Source: Virgisporangium ochraceum (GTDB lineage Bacteria; Actinomycetota; Actinomycetes; Mycobacteriales; Micromonosporaceae). From it: a stretch of DNA of 64,000 nt. Within the stretch, counting starts at the first letter, position 1. Every line of letters starts with the position of its first letter. The notes beneath the pieces are model-generated. The model was not told where the DNA came from. It ran no database searches and saw only the letters and a list, made by a program, of their open reading frames with translations. Shown piece after piece: positions 43,000 to 50,958 of the stretch. The translations under genes and the position numbers were made by a program. Location: contig NZ_BOPH01000094.1 of assembly GCF_016863655.1 (NCBI RefSeq), positions 54,380-118,379 on the forward strand. The letters run 5' to 3'.

Positions 43000-44439
43000 C
43001 TATCCGGGCAAACGGAACCCGGCCTCACGTTGAACGCCGAGCCAGGCCTCGACGTCGTCTGCCGTCCGCGGCAGACCGGCCGACAGGTTCTCGGCCCCGG
43101 TCGCGGTGACCAGCACGTCGTCTTCGATCCGGACGCCGATGCCACGGAGCTCCTCGGGCACCAGCTCGTCTTCGGGTTGGAAGTACAGACCCGGCTCCAC
43201 CGTGAGGACGTAGTTCTCGCCCAGCGTTCCCTCGCGGTAGTTCTCCTTACGGGCGGCCGCGCAGTCGTGTACGTCCAGGCCCAGCATGTGGCCGAACCCG
43301 TGCAGCGACCAGCGGCGGTACAGGATCGACTCCTTGTCCATCGCCTCATCGACACTCACGGGTAGCACGCCGAGGTCGTGCAGACCCTCGGCCAGAACCC
43401 GCATGCACGCCTGGTGCACGTCGTCGAACTTCACCCCGGGCCGGATGGTGGCGATTCCGGCCTCCTGCGAGCGGTACACGATCTCGTAGACCTGCCGCTG
43501 CAGCGGCGTGAAGGTGCCGGAGACCGGCAGAACCCGGGTGACATCGGCGGTGTACAGGTCGCGGCCCTCGACACCCATGTCCATGAGAAGCAGCTCACCC
43601 GGAGCGGTGCGACCGTCGTTCGCGGTCCAGTGCAGGATCGTCGCGTGTGGCCCGCCACCGACGATCGGGTTGTATCCGGAGTCGTTGCCATCGTGCCGGG
43701 CCCGCAGGCTGAAGACTCCCTCCAGCAGCCGTTCCGGTACGGCCCGGTCGGCGGGAAGGACCCGCGCGACGTCCTCGAAACCCAGCACGGTGGCCCCGAT
43801 GGCGGCGCGGAGCGCCGCGAGCTCCCACTCGTCCTTGACCAGCCGCGCTTCGGACAGTGCCGTGGCCAGCTCCCGGTCACGCCCGCCGTCGCCGACCGGA
43901 CGCACAGCCGCGTCGACAGCCGCGTCGAGGCCACGGAGGACCCGTGTGCGGCCGGGCGCGCATCCGTCGAGCAGCTCCGGCAGCGCGGCCAGGTCGCGGG
44001 TGGTGAGGTCGAGCTCGGTGCCCTTCTCCGCGAGGGTGTGGCGCCGGCCCACCCAGAGTTCGCCGTGCGCCCGGTCGCGGAAGAAGCTGTCGTCGTCGCG
44101 GGACGACCTGGGACGCGCGTAGAGCACCGCCTCGCCGTCGGGTTGGATCACGAGAACGGAGTCGGGGTCGTGGTCGCCGGTGAGCCACACGTGGTCGCTG
44201 CCCGGCCGGAACCGGAACGCGGTGTCGTTGGCGCGGGTCCGTTCCCCGCCGCTCGGCACCACCAACGTCTCACCCGGGAACATGGCCGCGAGTGCCGACC
44301 GCCGCTTCGCGTGGTGTACGGCCTCCGGCCGCTGGGCGAGCCCGGACAGCGGGGTCTCCGCCGCCCAGCCGGTGCGCATGAACTCCACGTACCGGTCGGG
44401 AAATTCGGGGTCGTGCCCCTGGGTGCCGTCGTCGTTCAT
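43000..44439 (-). CDS. Xaa-Pro aminopeptidase (aminopeptidase P family, M24B)
   Basis: 479 residues. The N-terminal creatinase-like domain (ANDTAFRFRPGSDHVWLTGD) is followed by the pita-bread catalytic domain with all five metal ligands: the aspartates of LLLMDMGVEGRDLYTADVTR, the histidine of LHGFGHMLGLDVHD, and the glutamates of YVLTVEPGLYFQPEDE and GVRIEDDVLVTATG. It removes N-terminal residues preceding proline. ATG 44439 is divergent from the PfkB kinase gene (88 bp). No signal peptide, so cytoplasmic. Confidence 0.93.
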   Translation of the reverse strand: MNDDGTQGHDPEFPDRYVEFMRTGWAAETPLSGLAQRPEAVHHAKRRSALAAMFPGETLVVPSGGERTRANDTAFRFRPGSDHVWLTGDHDPDSVLVIQPDGEAVLYARPRSSRDDDSFFRDRAHGELWVGRRHTLAEKGTELDLTTRDLAALPELLDGCAPGRTRVLRGLDAAVDAAVRPVGDGGRDRELATALSEARLVKDEWELAALRAAIGATVLGFEDVARVLPADRAVPERLLEGVFSLRARHDGNDSGYNPIVGGGPHATILHWTANDGRTAPGELLLMDMGVEGRDLYTADVTRVLPVSGTFTPLQRQVYEIVYRSQEAGIATIRPGVKFDDVHQACMRVLAEGLHDLGVLPVSVDEAMDKESILYRRWSLHGFGHMLGLDVHDCAAARKENYREGTLGENYVLTVEPGLYFQPEDELVPEELRGIGVRIEDDVLVTATGAENLSAGLPRTADDVEAWLGVQREAGFRLPG

Positions 44440-44527
44440 GGCACTAGAACCTACCCTTTCCGGACGCCGGGCCGGGCTGGACGACGGACTGGTCGAGCCG
44501 AACGCCGAACTGCGGAAGAATCCGGGG

Positions 44528-45466
44528 ATGGGCTATGCGGCTGTGCTGGGTGAAGCGTTGATCGACCTCCTGGAAACCGACCTGCCCGACGGTGGGCCGG
44601 GCTACCGGCCGGCTGTCGGCGGAGCTCCCTTCAACGTCGCCGTGGGGGTCGCGCGCCTCGGTGGCGACGCCGAGTTCATCGGGTCGATCTCGACCGACCG
44701 GCTCGGTGAGCGGTTGCACGGGTTCCTGGTGAGCAACGGGGTCGGCACGGGTGGCGCGAAGCGGGTCGGCGTCCCCACCACGCTGGCGCTCACCAGCTTC
44801 GCCGGTGCGGAGCCCGACTTCGCCTTCTACGGCGACTCCCACGGCATGCTCTCGCCCGACGACCTCGACCCAGCCGTGCTCGCGGAGGCCGCCGTCACCT
44901 ACACGGGCTCCATCGCGATGCTGCGCCCGCCGACGTTGGCCGCGGCCCGGGCGGCCTGGCAGGTGCCGGGGGCGCGCAAGGTGTTCGACCCGAACGCCCG
45001 CCCGCGCCTGCTGACGGACGTGGCCGGGTACCGCGCGGTCGTCGAGGAGTTCGCCGCCGGTGCCGACCTCGTGAAGCTGAGCTCCGCCGATGCCACGGTG
45101 CTCTGGGACGCCGACGAGCGCACCGTCGCGGCGCGGCTGGCCGGTCTCGGGGCGGAGACGGTCGTGGTCACCCGCGGCGCGGCCGGTGCCCTGCTCCGGC
45201 ACGAGGGGTCGGAGCAGGAGATTCCGGCACCACGGGTGGTGGCCGTCGACGCCACCGGCGCGGGTGACTCGGTGATGGCGGCGCTGATCCATGGGCTGCT
45301 GCTCACCGGGCGTGACGCCCGGCCCGACTGGCCGGCGCTGGTCCGCTACGCCCTCGCCGTCGGCGCGCTGACCGTCGAGGGTCGTGGCGGCGCGACCGCT
45401 CTACCCACGGGCGAGCGGGTCAGGGCTCGTTTCCCGGACGCCGTACCGGGCGCCGCGGCGCCCTGA
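44528..45466 (+). CDS. PfkB-family sugar kinase (fructokinase-like)
   Basis: 312 residues. The start YAAVLGEALIDLLETDLPDG is typical of fructokinase-type PfkB enzymes. GGAPFNVAVGVARLGGDAEF is PfkB signature 1 and VVAVDATGAGDSVMAALIHG signature 2 with the catalytic Asp of the GAGD anion hole. It phosphorylates a sugar or nucleoside; the GEALIDLL opening favours fructose, but ribose and 2-keto-3-deoxygluconate are possible. ATG 44528 is preceded by GGAAG. No sugar transporter lies nearby. Confidence 0.88.
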   Translation: MGYAAVLGEALIDLLETDLPDGGPGYRPAVGGAPFNVAVGVARLGGDAEFIGSISTDRLGERLHGFLVSNGVGTGGAKRVGVPTTLALTSFAGAEPDFAFYGDSHGMLSPDDLDPAVLAEAAVTYTGSIAMLRPPTLAAARAAWQVPGARKVFDPNARPRLLTDVAGYRAVVEEFAAGADLVKLSSADATVLWDADERTVAARLAGLGAETVVVTRGAAGALLRHEGSEQEIPAPRVVAVDATGAGDSVMAALIHGLLLTGRDARPDWPALVRYALAVGALTVEGRGGATALPTGERVRARFPDAVPGAAAP

Positions 45467-45476
45467 ACCCCGGACG

Positions 45477-46280
45477 TCAGAGGATCGCGTCGTCCAGTTC
45501 GGCGTAGCCACGGGCAACGGCCACCGCGGCCGTCTCGAACTCGAAGGTGCACCTGCGCACGACCTCGTCGGCCGGCGCACCGTCGGCGTGGGCTTCGCGG
45601 ATGAGCCACGACAGCGCCGCCAGTTCCTCGTGCTGGCCGCGCACGAACGCCGCGTCGCAGACCGCGCCGTGGCCCGGCACCACCACCCGCGGTTCCAGCG
45701 CGAGCAGTTCGGCGACCGCCTCCGGCCACTCGAGGGGATACGCGTCCTCGAACTGGGGCGGCCCGCTCTCCTCGACCAGGTCACCGGCCACGAGGAGCCC
45801 GACGTCCGGCACATGGGCCACCACGTCCCCGGCGGTGTGGCCGCGGCCCGGGTGACGCAGCAGCACGGTGCGTCCGCCGAGATCGAGGGTCTGCTCGTGC
45901 ACCACGTGCCGGTCGGGCGGCCGCACCGGGGTGGTGTTCAGGTCGTCGAGCCCGGGATGCGTGGGCGCCCATTCGCGCCAGAGCGCGACCGGGTCGGCGG
46001 TGGACAGGAACGCGATCGTCTCCGGATGGGCGTACACGGGTGCGTCCGCGAACACGGCGTTGCCGAAGCAGTGGTCGAAGTGGTGATGCGTGTTGAGCAC
46101 GGCGAGCGGTCGGTCGGTCAGGGCCGCGACGGCGGCCGCCAGCTCCCGGGCCTGCCGGGTGGTGGCGAGCGTGTCGACGAGCAGCGCGCGCTCGTCACCC
46201 AGCACGAGCGTGACGTTGACGTCGAGAACCGGGTAACGCAGCACGAAGACCCGGTCGGCGACCTCGGTGAACCGGGTCAC
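45477..46280 (-). CDS. metallo-beta-lactamase-fold hydrolase
   Basis: 267 residues with the MBL metal motif LNTHHHFDHCFGNAVF (HxHxDH form), GHTAGDVVAHVPDVGLLVAGD (third His and bridging Asp), and a final VVVPGHGAVCD. No second-domain or lactamase-specific residues are visible. Relatives include glyoxalase-II-like and quinoprotein-relay hydrolases, so the substrate is open. GTG 46280 overlaps the thioesterase stop (GTGA), making a two-gene unit. Confidence 0.86.
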   Translation of the reverse strand: MTRFTEVADRVFVLRYPVLDVNVTLVLGDERALLVDTLATTRQARELAAAVAALTDRPLAVLNTHHHFDHCFGNAVFADAPVYAHPETIAFLSTADPVALWREWAPTHPGLDDLNTTPVRPPDRHVVHEQTLDLGGRTVLLRHPGRGHTAGDVVAHVPDVGLLVAGDLVEESGPPQFEDAYPLEWPEAVAELLALEPRVVVPGHGAVCDAAFVRGQHEELAALSWLIREAHADGAPADEVVRRCTFEFETAAVAVARGYAELDDAIL

Positions 46281-46666
46281 GGCTCGGTGCCGAACGCCGT
46301 CGCCAGGAACCTGCTCCGGTCGACGAGAACCCGCTCGACGCGGGCCTCGGCGACGACGGCGTCCCCCTCGCTGACGGTCACATCGAACGTGAGCCGACGG
46401 CCGTCGACCTTCGCCAGTTTCGCGGTGGCCAGCACCGTGCGGCCGATCGGTGTCGGGGCACGGTGCGACAGTTCGACCCGGGTGCCGACCGTCGTCGTGC
46501 CCGACTCGAGGCGGCGCGCCAACGCCCGCACGGTGGCCGCTTCGGCGAGCGCCAGCACGCGCGGGGTCGCGAGCACCGGAACGTCGCCCGAGCCGACGGT
46601 CTGCGCGGTGTCGGCGTCCGTGACGGTCAGTTCGAGCTGCGCCGAGGCACCCACCCAGGACTCCAT
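46277..46666 (-). CDS. hotdog-fold thioesterase, FlK-like
   Basis: 129 residues. VLATPRVLALAEAATVRALA, TTTVGTRVELSHRAPTPIGR and LTFDVTVSEGDAVVAEARVE follow the fluoroacetyl-CoA thioesterase-like hotdog pattern: catalytic Thr/Glu region, central helix, and core strands. It probably hydrolyses a short acyl-CoA; specificity for fluoroacetyl-CoA cannot be assumed. ATG 46666 is separated from the divergent sirtuin start by only 14 bp. Coupled to the MBL hydrolase downstream. Confidence 0.8.
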   Translation of the reverse strand: MESWVGASAQLELTVTDADTAQTVGSGDVPVLATPRVLALAEAATVRALARRLESGTTTVGTRVELSHRAPTPIGRTVLATAKLAKVDGRRLTFDVTVSEGDAVVAEARVERVLVDRSRFLATAFGTEP

Positions 46667-46680
46667 GGTGGAATCGTGCC

Positions 46681-47451
46681 ATGCTCCCGACCGAGCTTCT
46701 GACAGGGCTGAGTGCCGCCCGCAGCGTCACCGTGCTGACCGGCGCCGGCATCTCCACCGACTCCGGCATCCCCGACTTCCGGGGGCCGCAGGGAGTGTGG
46801 ACGAAGGACCCGAACGCGGCTGCCATGTTCACGATCGACAACTACGTGGCCGATCCCGAGGTGCGTCGGCGGGCGTGGCGCAGCCGCCGGGAGCACTCGG
46901 CGTGGACGGCGGAGCCGAACGCAGGTCACCGGGCGCTGGTCGACCTCGAACGGGCGGGCCGGTTGCGCTCGATCGTCACCCAGAACATCGACGGGCTGCA
47001 CCAGAAGGCGGGGTCCGACCCCGACAAGGTGATCGAGATCCACGGGACGATCTGGCACGTCGTCTGCCTGACCTGCGGCAACCGCACCACGATGGCCGAG
47101 ACGCTGGCCCGTGTCGACGAGGGCGAGGACGACCCCTCCTGCGAGCTGTGCGGCGGCATCCTGAAGTCGGCCACGATCTCCTTCGGGCAGTCGCTGGAGC
47201 CGGAGGTGCTGCGTGCCTCGGTGCGGGCCGCGCAGGACTGCGACCTGCTGCTGACGGTCGGCACCTCGCTCACCGTCCACCCGGCCGCCGGCCTGGTGGA
47301 TCTCGCGCTGGCGGCGGGGGCCCGCGTCATCGTGGTCAATGCCCAACCCACCCCGTACGACACGCTGGCCGACGCCGTGATCAGAGAGCCCATCAGCCAG
47401 TCGTTGCCCGTGCTGGTGGAGGCTGTCAAGGATGGCGCACGCGGTCGTTAA
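46681..47451 (+). CDS. NAD-dependent protein deacylase, sirtuin family
   Basis: 256 residues with all SIR2 motifs: LTGAGISTDSGIPDFRG (NAD), QNIDGLHQKAG, the catalytic His in IEIHGTIWHVVC, a zinc site with CLTC and CELC, and TVGTSLTVHPAAGLV. It removes acetyl or longer acyl groups from lysine. This is a true Sir2 deacylase, distinct from the SIR2-like defence protein at 56.6-58.6 kb. ATG 46681 lies 14 bp from the divergent thioesterase start and has no clear ribosome binding site. Cotranscription with the following PAP2 gene (11 bp) is likely. Confidence 0.94.
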   Translation: MLPTELLTGLSAARSVTVLTGAGISTDSGIPDFRGPQGVWTKDPNAAAMFTIDNYVADPEVRRRAWRSRREHSAWTAEPNAGHRALVDLERAGRLRSIVTQNIDGLHQKAGSDPDKVIEIHGTIWHVVCLTCGNRTTMAETLARVDEGEDDPSCELCGGILKSATISFGQSLEPEVLRASVRAAQDCDLLLTVGTSLTVHPAAGLVDLALAAGARVIVVNAQPTPYDTLADAVIREPISQSLPVLVEAVKDGARGR

Positions 47452-47462
47452 CCTTGGTGGCG

Positions 47463-48530
47463 ATGACCGCCACCGCACAGGTTCCACCGGAGCAGACGGA
47501 TTCCGCTGGCGATACCGCCCGGATCCGACGGAAGCGGACGATCGCGGTCGCACTCTGGTGTGTCGGGTTCGTCGCGTGGTGGGTGCTGCTCGGGCTCCCG
47601 CTGACGGACCCGATCCTCGCCTTCGTCTGGCTGTGGCTCGCGACGATCGCCGTCCGCATCGACCAGCCGCGGCGGGTGCACCTCCGGTTCGCCCGCGACT
47701 GGCTGCCCATCGTGGCCCTGCTGGTGGTGTACAACCTCTCGCGTGGCCTGGCCGACCAGGGCCGCACGCCGCACGCCTTCGAGCTGATCGAGGCCGACCG
47801 GTTCATGTTCGGCGGCCACGTGCCGACGGTGTGGCTCCAGCAGCACCTGTACGACCCGGACTCGATCCGGTGGTACGACGTCATCGCCAGCTGGGTGTAC
47901 TTCTCGCACTTCGTCGCGGCGTTGGGTGTCGCGGTGGTGCTCTGGCTGCGGCGTCGTGAGCTGTGGGCGTCGTTCATGCGGCGGTGGTTCGCGCTGTCGG
48001 CGCTGGGGTTGATCACCTACTTCGCCTATCCCGCGGCGCCGCCCTGGTGGGCCGCGAAGTTCGGCCTGCTGCCCGAGGTGGTCCGCATCTCGACGCGCGG
48101 TTGGCAGGCGATCGGTCTGCACGGCGCGGGCAACATCCTGAACGCCGGTCAGTGGGCGGCCAACCCGGTGGCGGCGATGCCCTCGCTGCACACGGCGTTC
48201 GCCCTGTTCGTGGTGGTGTTCTTCTTCGGGCGGGTCCGCCGGCGGTGGTGGCCGGTGCTGCTGACGTATCCGGTCGCGATGACGTTCACGCTGGTCTACA
48301 CCGGCGAGCACTACGTCATCGACGTCCTCGTGGGCTGGGTGTACGTGGGGCTGGCGTTCCTGCTCTGCTCGCTGGCGGAGCGCTGGTGGCGGTCGAGGTC
48401 GTCGTCGCGGCGCTCGTCGGCCGGCGCCGGGTCGTCGCCAATCGAAGATCCTTCGGTGGACCGGGGGGAAGCGCGCTCGGACGACCTGGCCGACCGCGAG
48501 GACTCCGCGAGGTCACCGGCCCAGCCGTAG
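47463..48530 (+). CDS. PAP2-superfamily membrane phosphatase/transferase (IPC-synthase-like)
   Basis: 355 residues with about six membrane helices. Its PAP2 motifs are AAMPSLHTAFALFVVVFFFG (C2, catalytic His) and TLVYTGEHYVIDVLVGWVYV (C3, second His), in the form found in AUR1/inositol-phosphorylceramide-synthase-like proteins. The N-terminal periplasmic region (EADRFMFGGHVPTVWLQQHL) also follows that subgroup. It probably acts on lipid phosphates. The last ~70 codons are a disordered Ser/Arg/Asp tail overlapping the opposite-strand bPH-domain gene by 220 bp. ATG 47463 follows TTGGTGGCG. Confidence 0.85.
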   Translation: MTATAQVPPEQTDSAGDTARIRRKRTIAVALWCVGFVAWWVLLGLPLTDPILAFVWLWLATIAVRIDQPRRVHLRFARDWLPIVALLVVYNLSRGLADQGRTPHAFELIEADRFMFGGHVPTVWLQQHLYDPDSIRWYDVIASWVYFSHFVAALGVAVVLWLRRRELWASFMRRWFALSALGLITYFAYPAAPPWWAAKFGLLPEVVRISTRGWQAIGLHGAGNILNAGQWAANPVAAMPSLHTAFALFVVVFFFGRVRRRWWPVLLTYPVAMTFTLVYTGEHYVIDVLVGWVYVGLAFLLCSLAERWWRSRSSSRRSSAGAGSSPIEDPSVDRGEARSDDLADREDSARSPAQP

Positions 48531-49870
48531 GCCTCGACGGCGTCCCGGTCGCGGCCGACCGTACGCAGGCTGCCCGCGGTGTCGACGTGGACGTTCGCCA
48601 GCCCGAGCCGGCGCTGCACGGGTCCCTGCACCACCCGCACACTCTGCACGCGGGCGAGCTTCGCGATCACCAGCCGGTCGGTGAGCCAGCCGTCGCGTGC
48701 CGCGACCACTGTCGAGGTGCGCCCGAACGAGCGTTTGCGCCGGGCCAGCGGCGACACCAGCCGGGCCCGGCCGGGGACGGGGCGCAGGGGCAGGTCGTCG
48801 ATGTCCACGCCGTCGAGAACGCGGGCGATCACCCGCCGGGTCGTCGCCCAGTCGGCCACCGGTAGCAGCACGCTGCCCCGGACGCCCTGCTCCGCGGCGT
48901 CACCGCCGTAGCCGGCCACGTCGAGCTTCGCGCGCACCCACCCGAACGGACGCCAGAGCAGGGGACGGGTCACCGCGACGGCCTGCACCCGCAGGGGTGG
49001 CACCGTCTGGCTGCGGGTGTCGACGAGGCCGTGGCGCAACCGCAGTCCCGAGCCGTCGACGGAGATCCGGAAGTTCCACTGCGCGAAGATCCGCCGCAGC
49101 GGCGGCAGGACCACGCCGAAGAGGCCGGTGGCGGCGCTCGCGACGCCGATCACGCTCCACGCGGGCGGGTCGTTGATCATCGAGGCGCCGGTGACGAGCA
49201 GCGCGACCGGTACGAACAGCACCGGCGGGCTGAGCACGTTCGCCAGCAGGACGTGTCCGTTGTCGACCGTGTGGATCGGCGTCTCGGGGGGCTCGTCGGC
49301 CACCCGTTCGGTCGCGGTTGCGTCGGTGTCGCCGGTCGACCGGACGAGCAGCCGCCGGCGCAGGTCGGTGGCTTCGGCGACCGTCAGGAACGCCAGTGGC
49401 GCCTCGGTCTTCGCCGCACCGATGACCTCCAGGCGCAGCTCCGCCACGCCGGTGAGCCGTGCGAGCAGCGGCCGGTTCAGGTCGATCGCCTGGACCCGTT
49501 CGAGCGGGATCGACCGGGTCCGCCGCCAGATCAGCCCTTCGTAGACCCGCAGCTCGCGGCCGACGACCTCGAAGCCGGTCACCAGCCAGCTGACCACCGA
49601 CAGAAAGAAGGTCGCCACGAGGATTCCGGACACGACGACCAGCCACCGCAGGAAGCCGAGCTGCGAGAAGCCCTGCCACGAGATCGCGGCGACGGCCACC
49701 GCGAGCATCTTGGCGCCCTTGAGCAGCGGAGTGAGCGGATGCAGCCGCCGCCGGGCCAGGTCGGCGCCGTTGCCACGGGTCGCCGCGGCGTCGCCGGTGG
49801 ACGCGGCGGGGTTCCGCGGCGGGCCGTCGGAGGGCTCGTTCGCCGGTGGTGGGGTGGCGGGTCCGGTCAC
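48311..49870 (-). CDS. membrane protein with bacterial PH (bPH2, YdbT-like) domains, large
   Basis: 519 residues with membrane helices followed by bPH2 domains: LVTGFEVVGRELRVYEGLIW then RRTRSIPLERVQAIDLNRPL; RISVDGSGLRLRHGLVDTRS then QTVPPLRVQAVAVTRPLLW; and a third RLVIAKLARVQSVRVVQGPV. The repeated I-P-L-x-R-V-Q pattern is the YdbT signature. A Pro-rich N-terminus and a ~65-residue disordered C-terminus (overlapping the PAP2 gene) flank them. GTG 49870 overlaps the upstream small bPH gene stop (GTGA). YdbS-YdbT pairs are widespread; their function is not settled. Confidence 0.85.
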   Translation of the reverse strand: MTGPATPPPANEPSDGPPRNPAASTGDAAATRGNGADLARRRLHPLTPLLKGAKMLAVAVAAISWQGFSQLGFLRWLVVVSGILVATFFLSVVSWLVTGFEVVGRELRVYEGLIWRRTRSIPLERVQAIDLNRPLLARLTGVAELRLEVIGAAKTEAPLAFLTVAEATDLRRRLLVRSTGDTDATATERVADEPPETPIHTVDNGHVLLANVLSPPVLFVPVALLVTGASMINDPPAWSVIGVASAATGLFGVVLPPLRRIFAQWNFRISVDGSGLRLRHGLVDTRSQTVPPLRVQAVAVTRPLLWRPFGWVRAKLDVAGYGGDAAEQGVRGSVLLPVADWATTRRVIARVLDGVDIDDLPLRPVPGRARLVSPLARRKRSFGRTSTVVAARDGWLTDRLVIAKLARVQSVRVVQGPVQRRLGLANVHVDTAGSLRTVGRDRDAVEAYGWAGDLAESSRSARSSERASPRSTEGSSIGDDPAPADERRDDDLDRHQRSASEQSRNASPTYTQPTRTSMT

Positions 49871-50379
49871 AGGCCCTCGGCCCGGGTTTCGCCCAGCGCG
49901 GCCAGCCGGTCTCGCAGGCGGGAGGCTTCCGCGGCCGCCAGGCCCGGAATGCGGGCGTCGGAGGCGGCGGCCGCGGTGTGCAGCGTCACCGTGGCCAGGC
50001 CGAACAGGCGTTCCAGCGGGCCGGCGCTGACGTCGACGAACTGCATCCGGGCGTACGGGACGATCGACAGGTGGCGCACGAGGAGACCGTGGCGTACCAG
50101 CAGGTCGTCGTCGCGTTCGGCGTAGCCCCAGCTGCGTACGGAACGGACGACCACGGTGGCCCGCATCGCGCCCAGAACGAGGATCGCGGCCGCCGCCGCG
50201 AGGAAGGGCCAGGTGTCGAAGAACGTCCAGAGAACGACGGGGACGGCGGTCAGCAGCAGCACGGCTCCGGCCAGCCGGATCTCCTCGACCGCGATCAGCC
50301 GGTCGGAGACCGGCCGCCAGTCGACCGTCAGCGGCCAGGGCTGCAGGGGATCGAGGGGAGGCGACTCGACGTCGGTCAC
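49867..50379 (-). CDS. membrane protein with bacterial PH domain, small (YdbS-like)
   Basis: 170 residues: two membrane helices (LAGAVLLLTAVPVVLWTFF, LAAAAAILVLGAMRATVVV) and one bPH2 domain (GYAERDDDLLVRHGLLVRHL, SIVPYARMQFVDVSAGPLER). ARMQFV and GLATVTLHTAAA are standard. It is translationally coupled to the larger bPH protein, the usual YdbS/YdbT arrangement, and probably forms a membrane complex with it. GTG 50379. Confidence 0.87.
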   Translation of the reverse strand: MTDVESPPLDPLQPWPLTVDWRPVSDRLIAVEEIRLAGAVLLLTAVPVVLWTFFDTWPFLAAAAAILVLGAMRATVVVRSVRSWGYAERDDDLLVRHGLLVRHLSIVPYARMQFVDVSAGPLERLFGLATVTLHTAAAASDARIPGLAAAEASRLRDRLAALGETRAEGL

Positions 50380-50388
50380 CGGCCAAGC

Positions 50389-50595
50389 CTATGCGGACGG
50401 AACGGGTTCGACCTCGCGCAGGAAATCGCGGGCCCGAAGGAAGTCGCCGAGGCTGGTCAGGTGGGTGTCGCAGGCCAGCCAGGTCTTGCGGCGCTCGGGC
50501 GGGTGCAGCTTGGGGTTGTTCCACCTGAGGGCATGGACGGCCGGGGCCCGGCAGCCTCGGGCGGAGCAGATCAGCGGCTCCTCGGAATCCAGCAC
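50389..50595 (-). CDS. small Cys/His-containing hypothetical protein
   Basis: 68 residues beginning with GTG 50595. CSARGCRAPAVHALRWNN and TWLACDTHLTSLGDFL together give three cysteines and two histidines that could bind zinc. This pattern is common to a family of short uncharacterised actinobacterial proteins next to bPH-domain genes. It ends 9 bp before the YdbS-like gene on the same strand, so it may be the first gene of that operon. Confidence 0.65.
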   Translation of the reverse strand: MLDSEEPLICSARGCRAPAVHALRWNNPKLHPPERRKTWLACDTHLTSLGDFLRARDFLREVEPVPSA

Positions 50596-50958
50596 CTGTG
50601 AATACTGCCAGGTCGACGAAAGGAGCGCCGGCCGGCAGTGCGACAGCGGGGAACACCTGGCAGCAAACAGAGAATCCAGAAACAGAGAATCCAGAAACAG
50701 AAATCCAGAAACAGAAATCCAGGTCGCTGTCGCGGACCTGGATTGTTGAGCGCCGGGCGGCCACGGGGGAAGCCGCCCGGCGACGCTTCAAATCGTACCC
50801 TCACGGCACCGGTCCGTGTCTACCCGCGCCCGGTGTCCGTTCGGGCGGAACTCTGCGAACCGAAAGGTGGTCGGGTCTTTGGCGGGGCAGATCGGCGCGC
50901 ATGGGCCGGGCGTGCCACTCTTGTGGGGACCTGCGTACCTGTCGACCGTGGAGGACCG
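50596..50958. other. 363-bp intergenic region with A+T-rich tandem repeats and hairpins
   Basis: No credible gene. It holds the AGAATCCAGAAACAG tandem array (50667-50721), a 9-bp hairpin ATCCAGGTC/GACCTGGAT (50717-50743), and a perfect 11-bp hairpin CGCCGGGCGGC/GCCGCCCGGCG (50751-50782). The promoter of the MoxR operon should lie in its downstream half, but no clear -35/-10 was seen. Confidence 0.7.
50667..50721. repeat. A+T-rich tandem repeat array
   Basis: Two copies of AGAATCCAGAAACAG (15 bp) followed by AAATCCAGAAACAG (14 bp) and a partial copy. About 40% G+C against ~71% around it. Units are contiguous without unique spacers, so this is not CRISPR. Confidence 0.8.

Noticed and set aside
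50667..50721. CRISPR-like repeat
   Set aside because: Units are contiguous 14-15 bp repeats without unique spacers and no cas gene is present.
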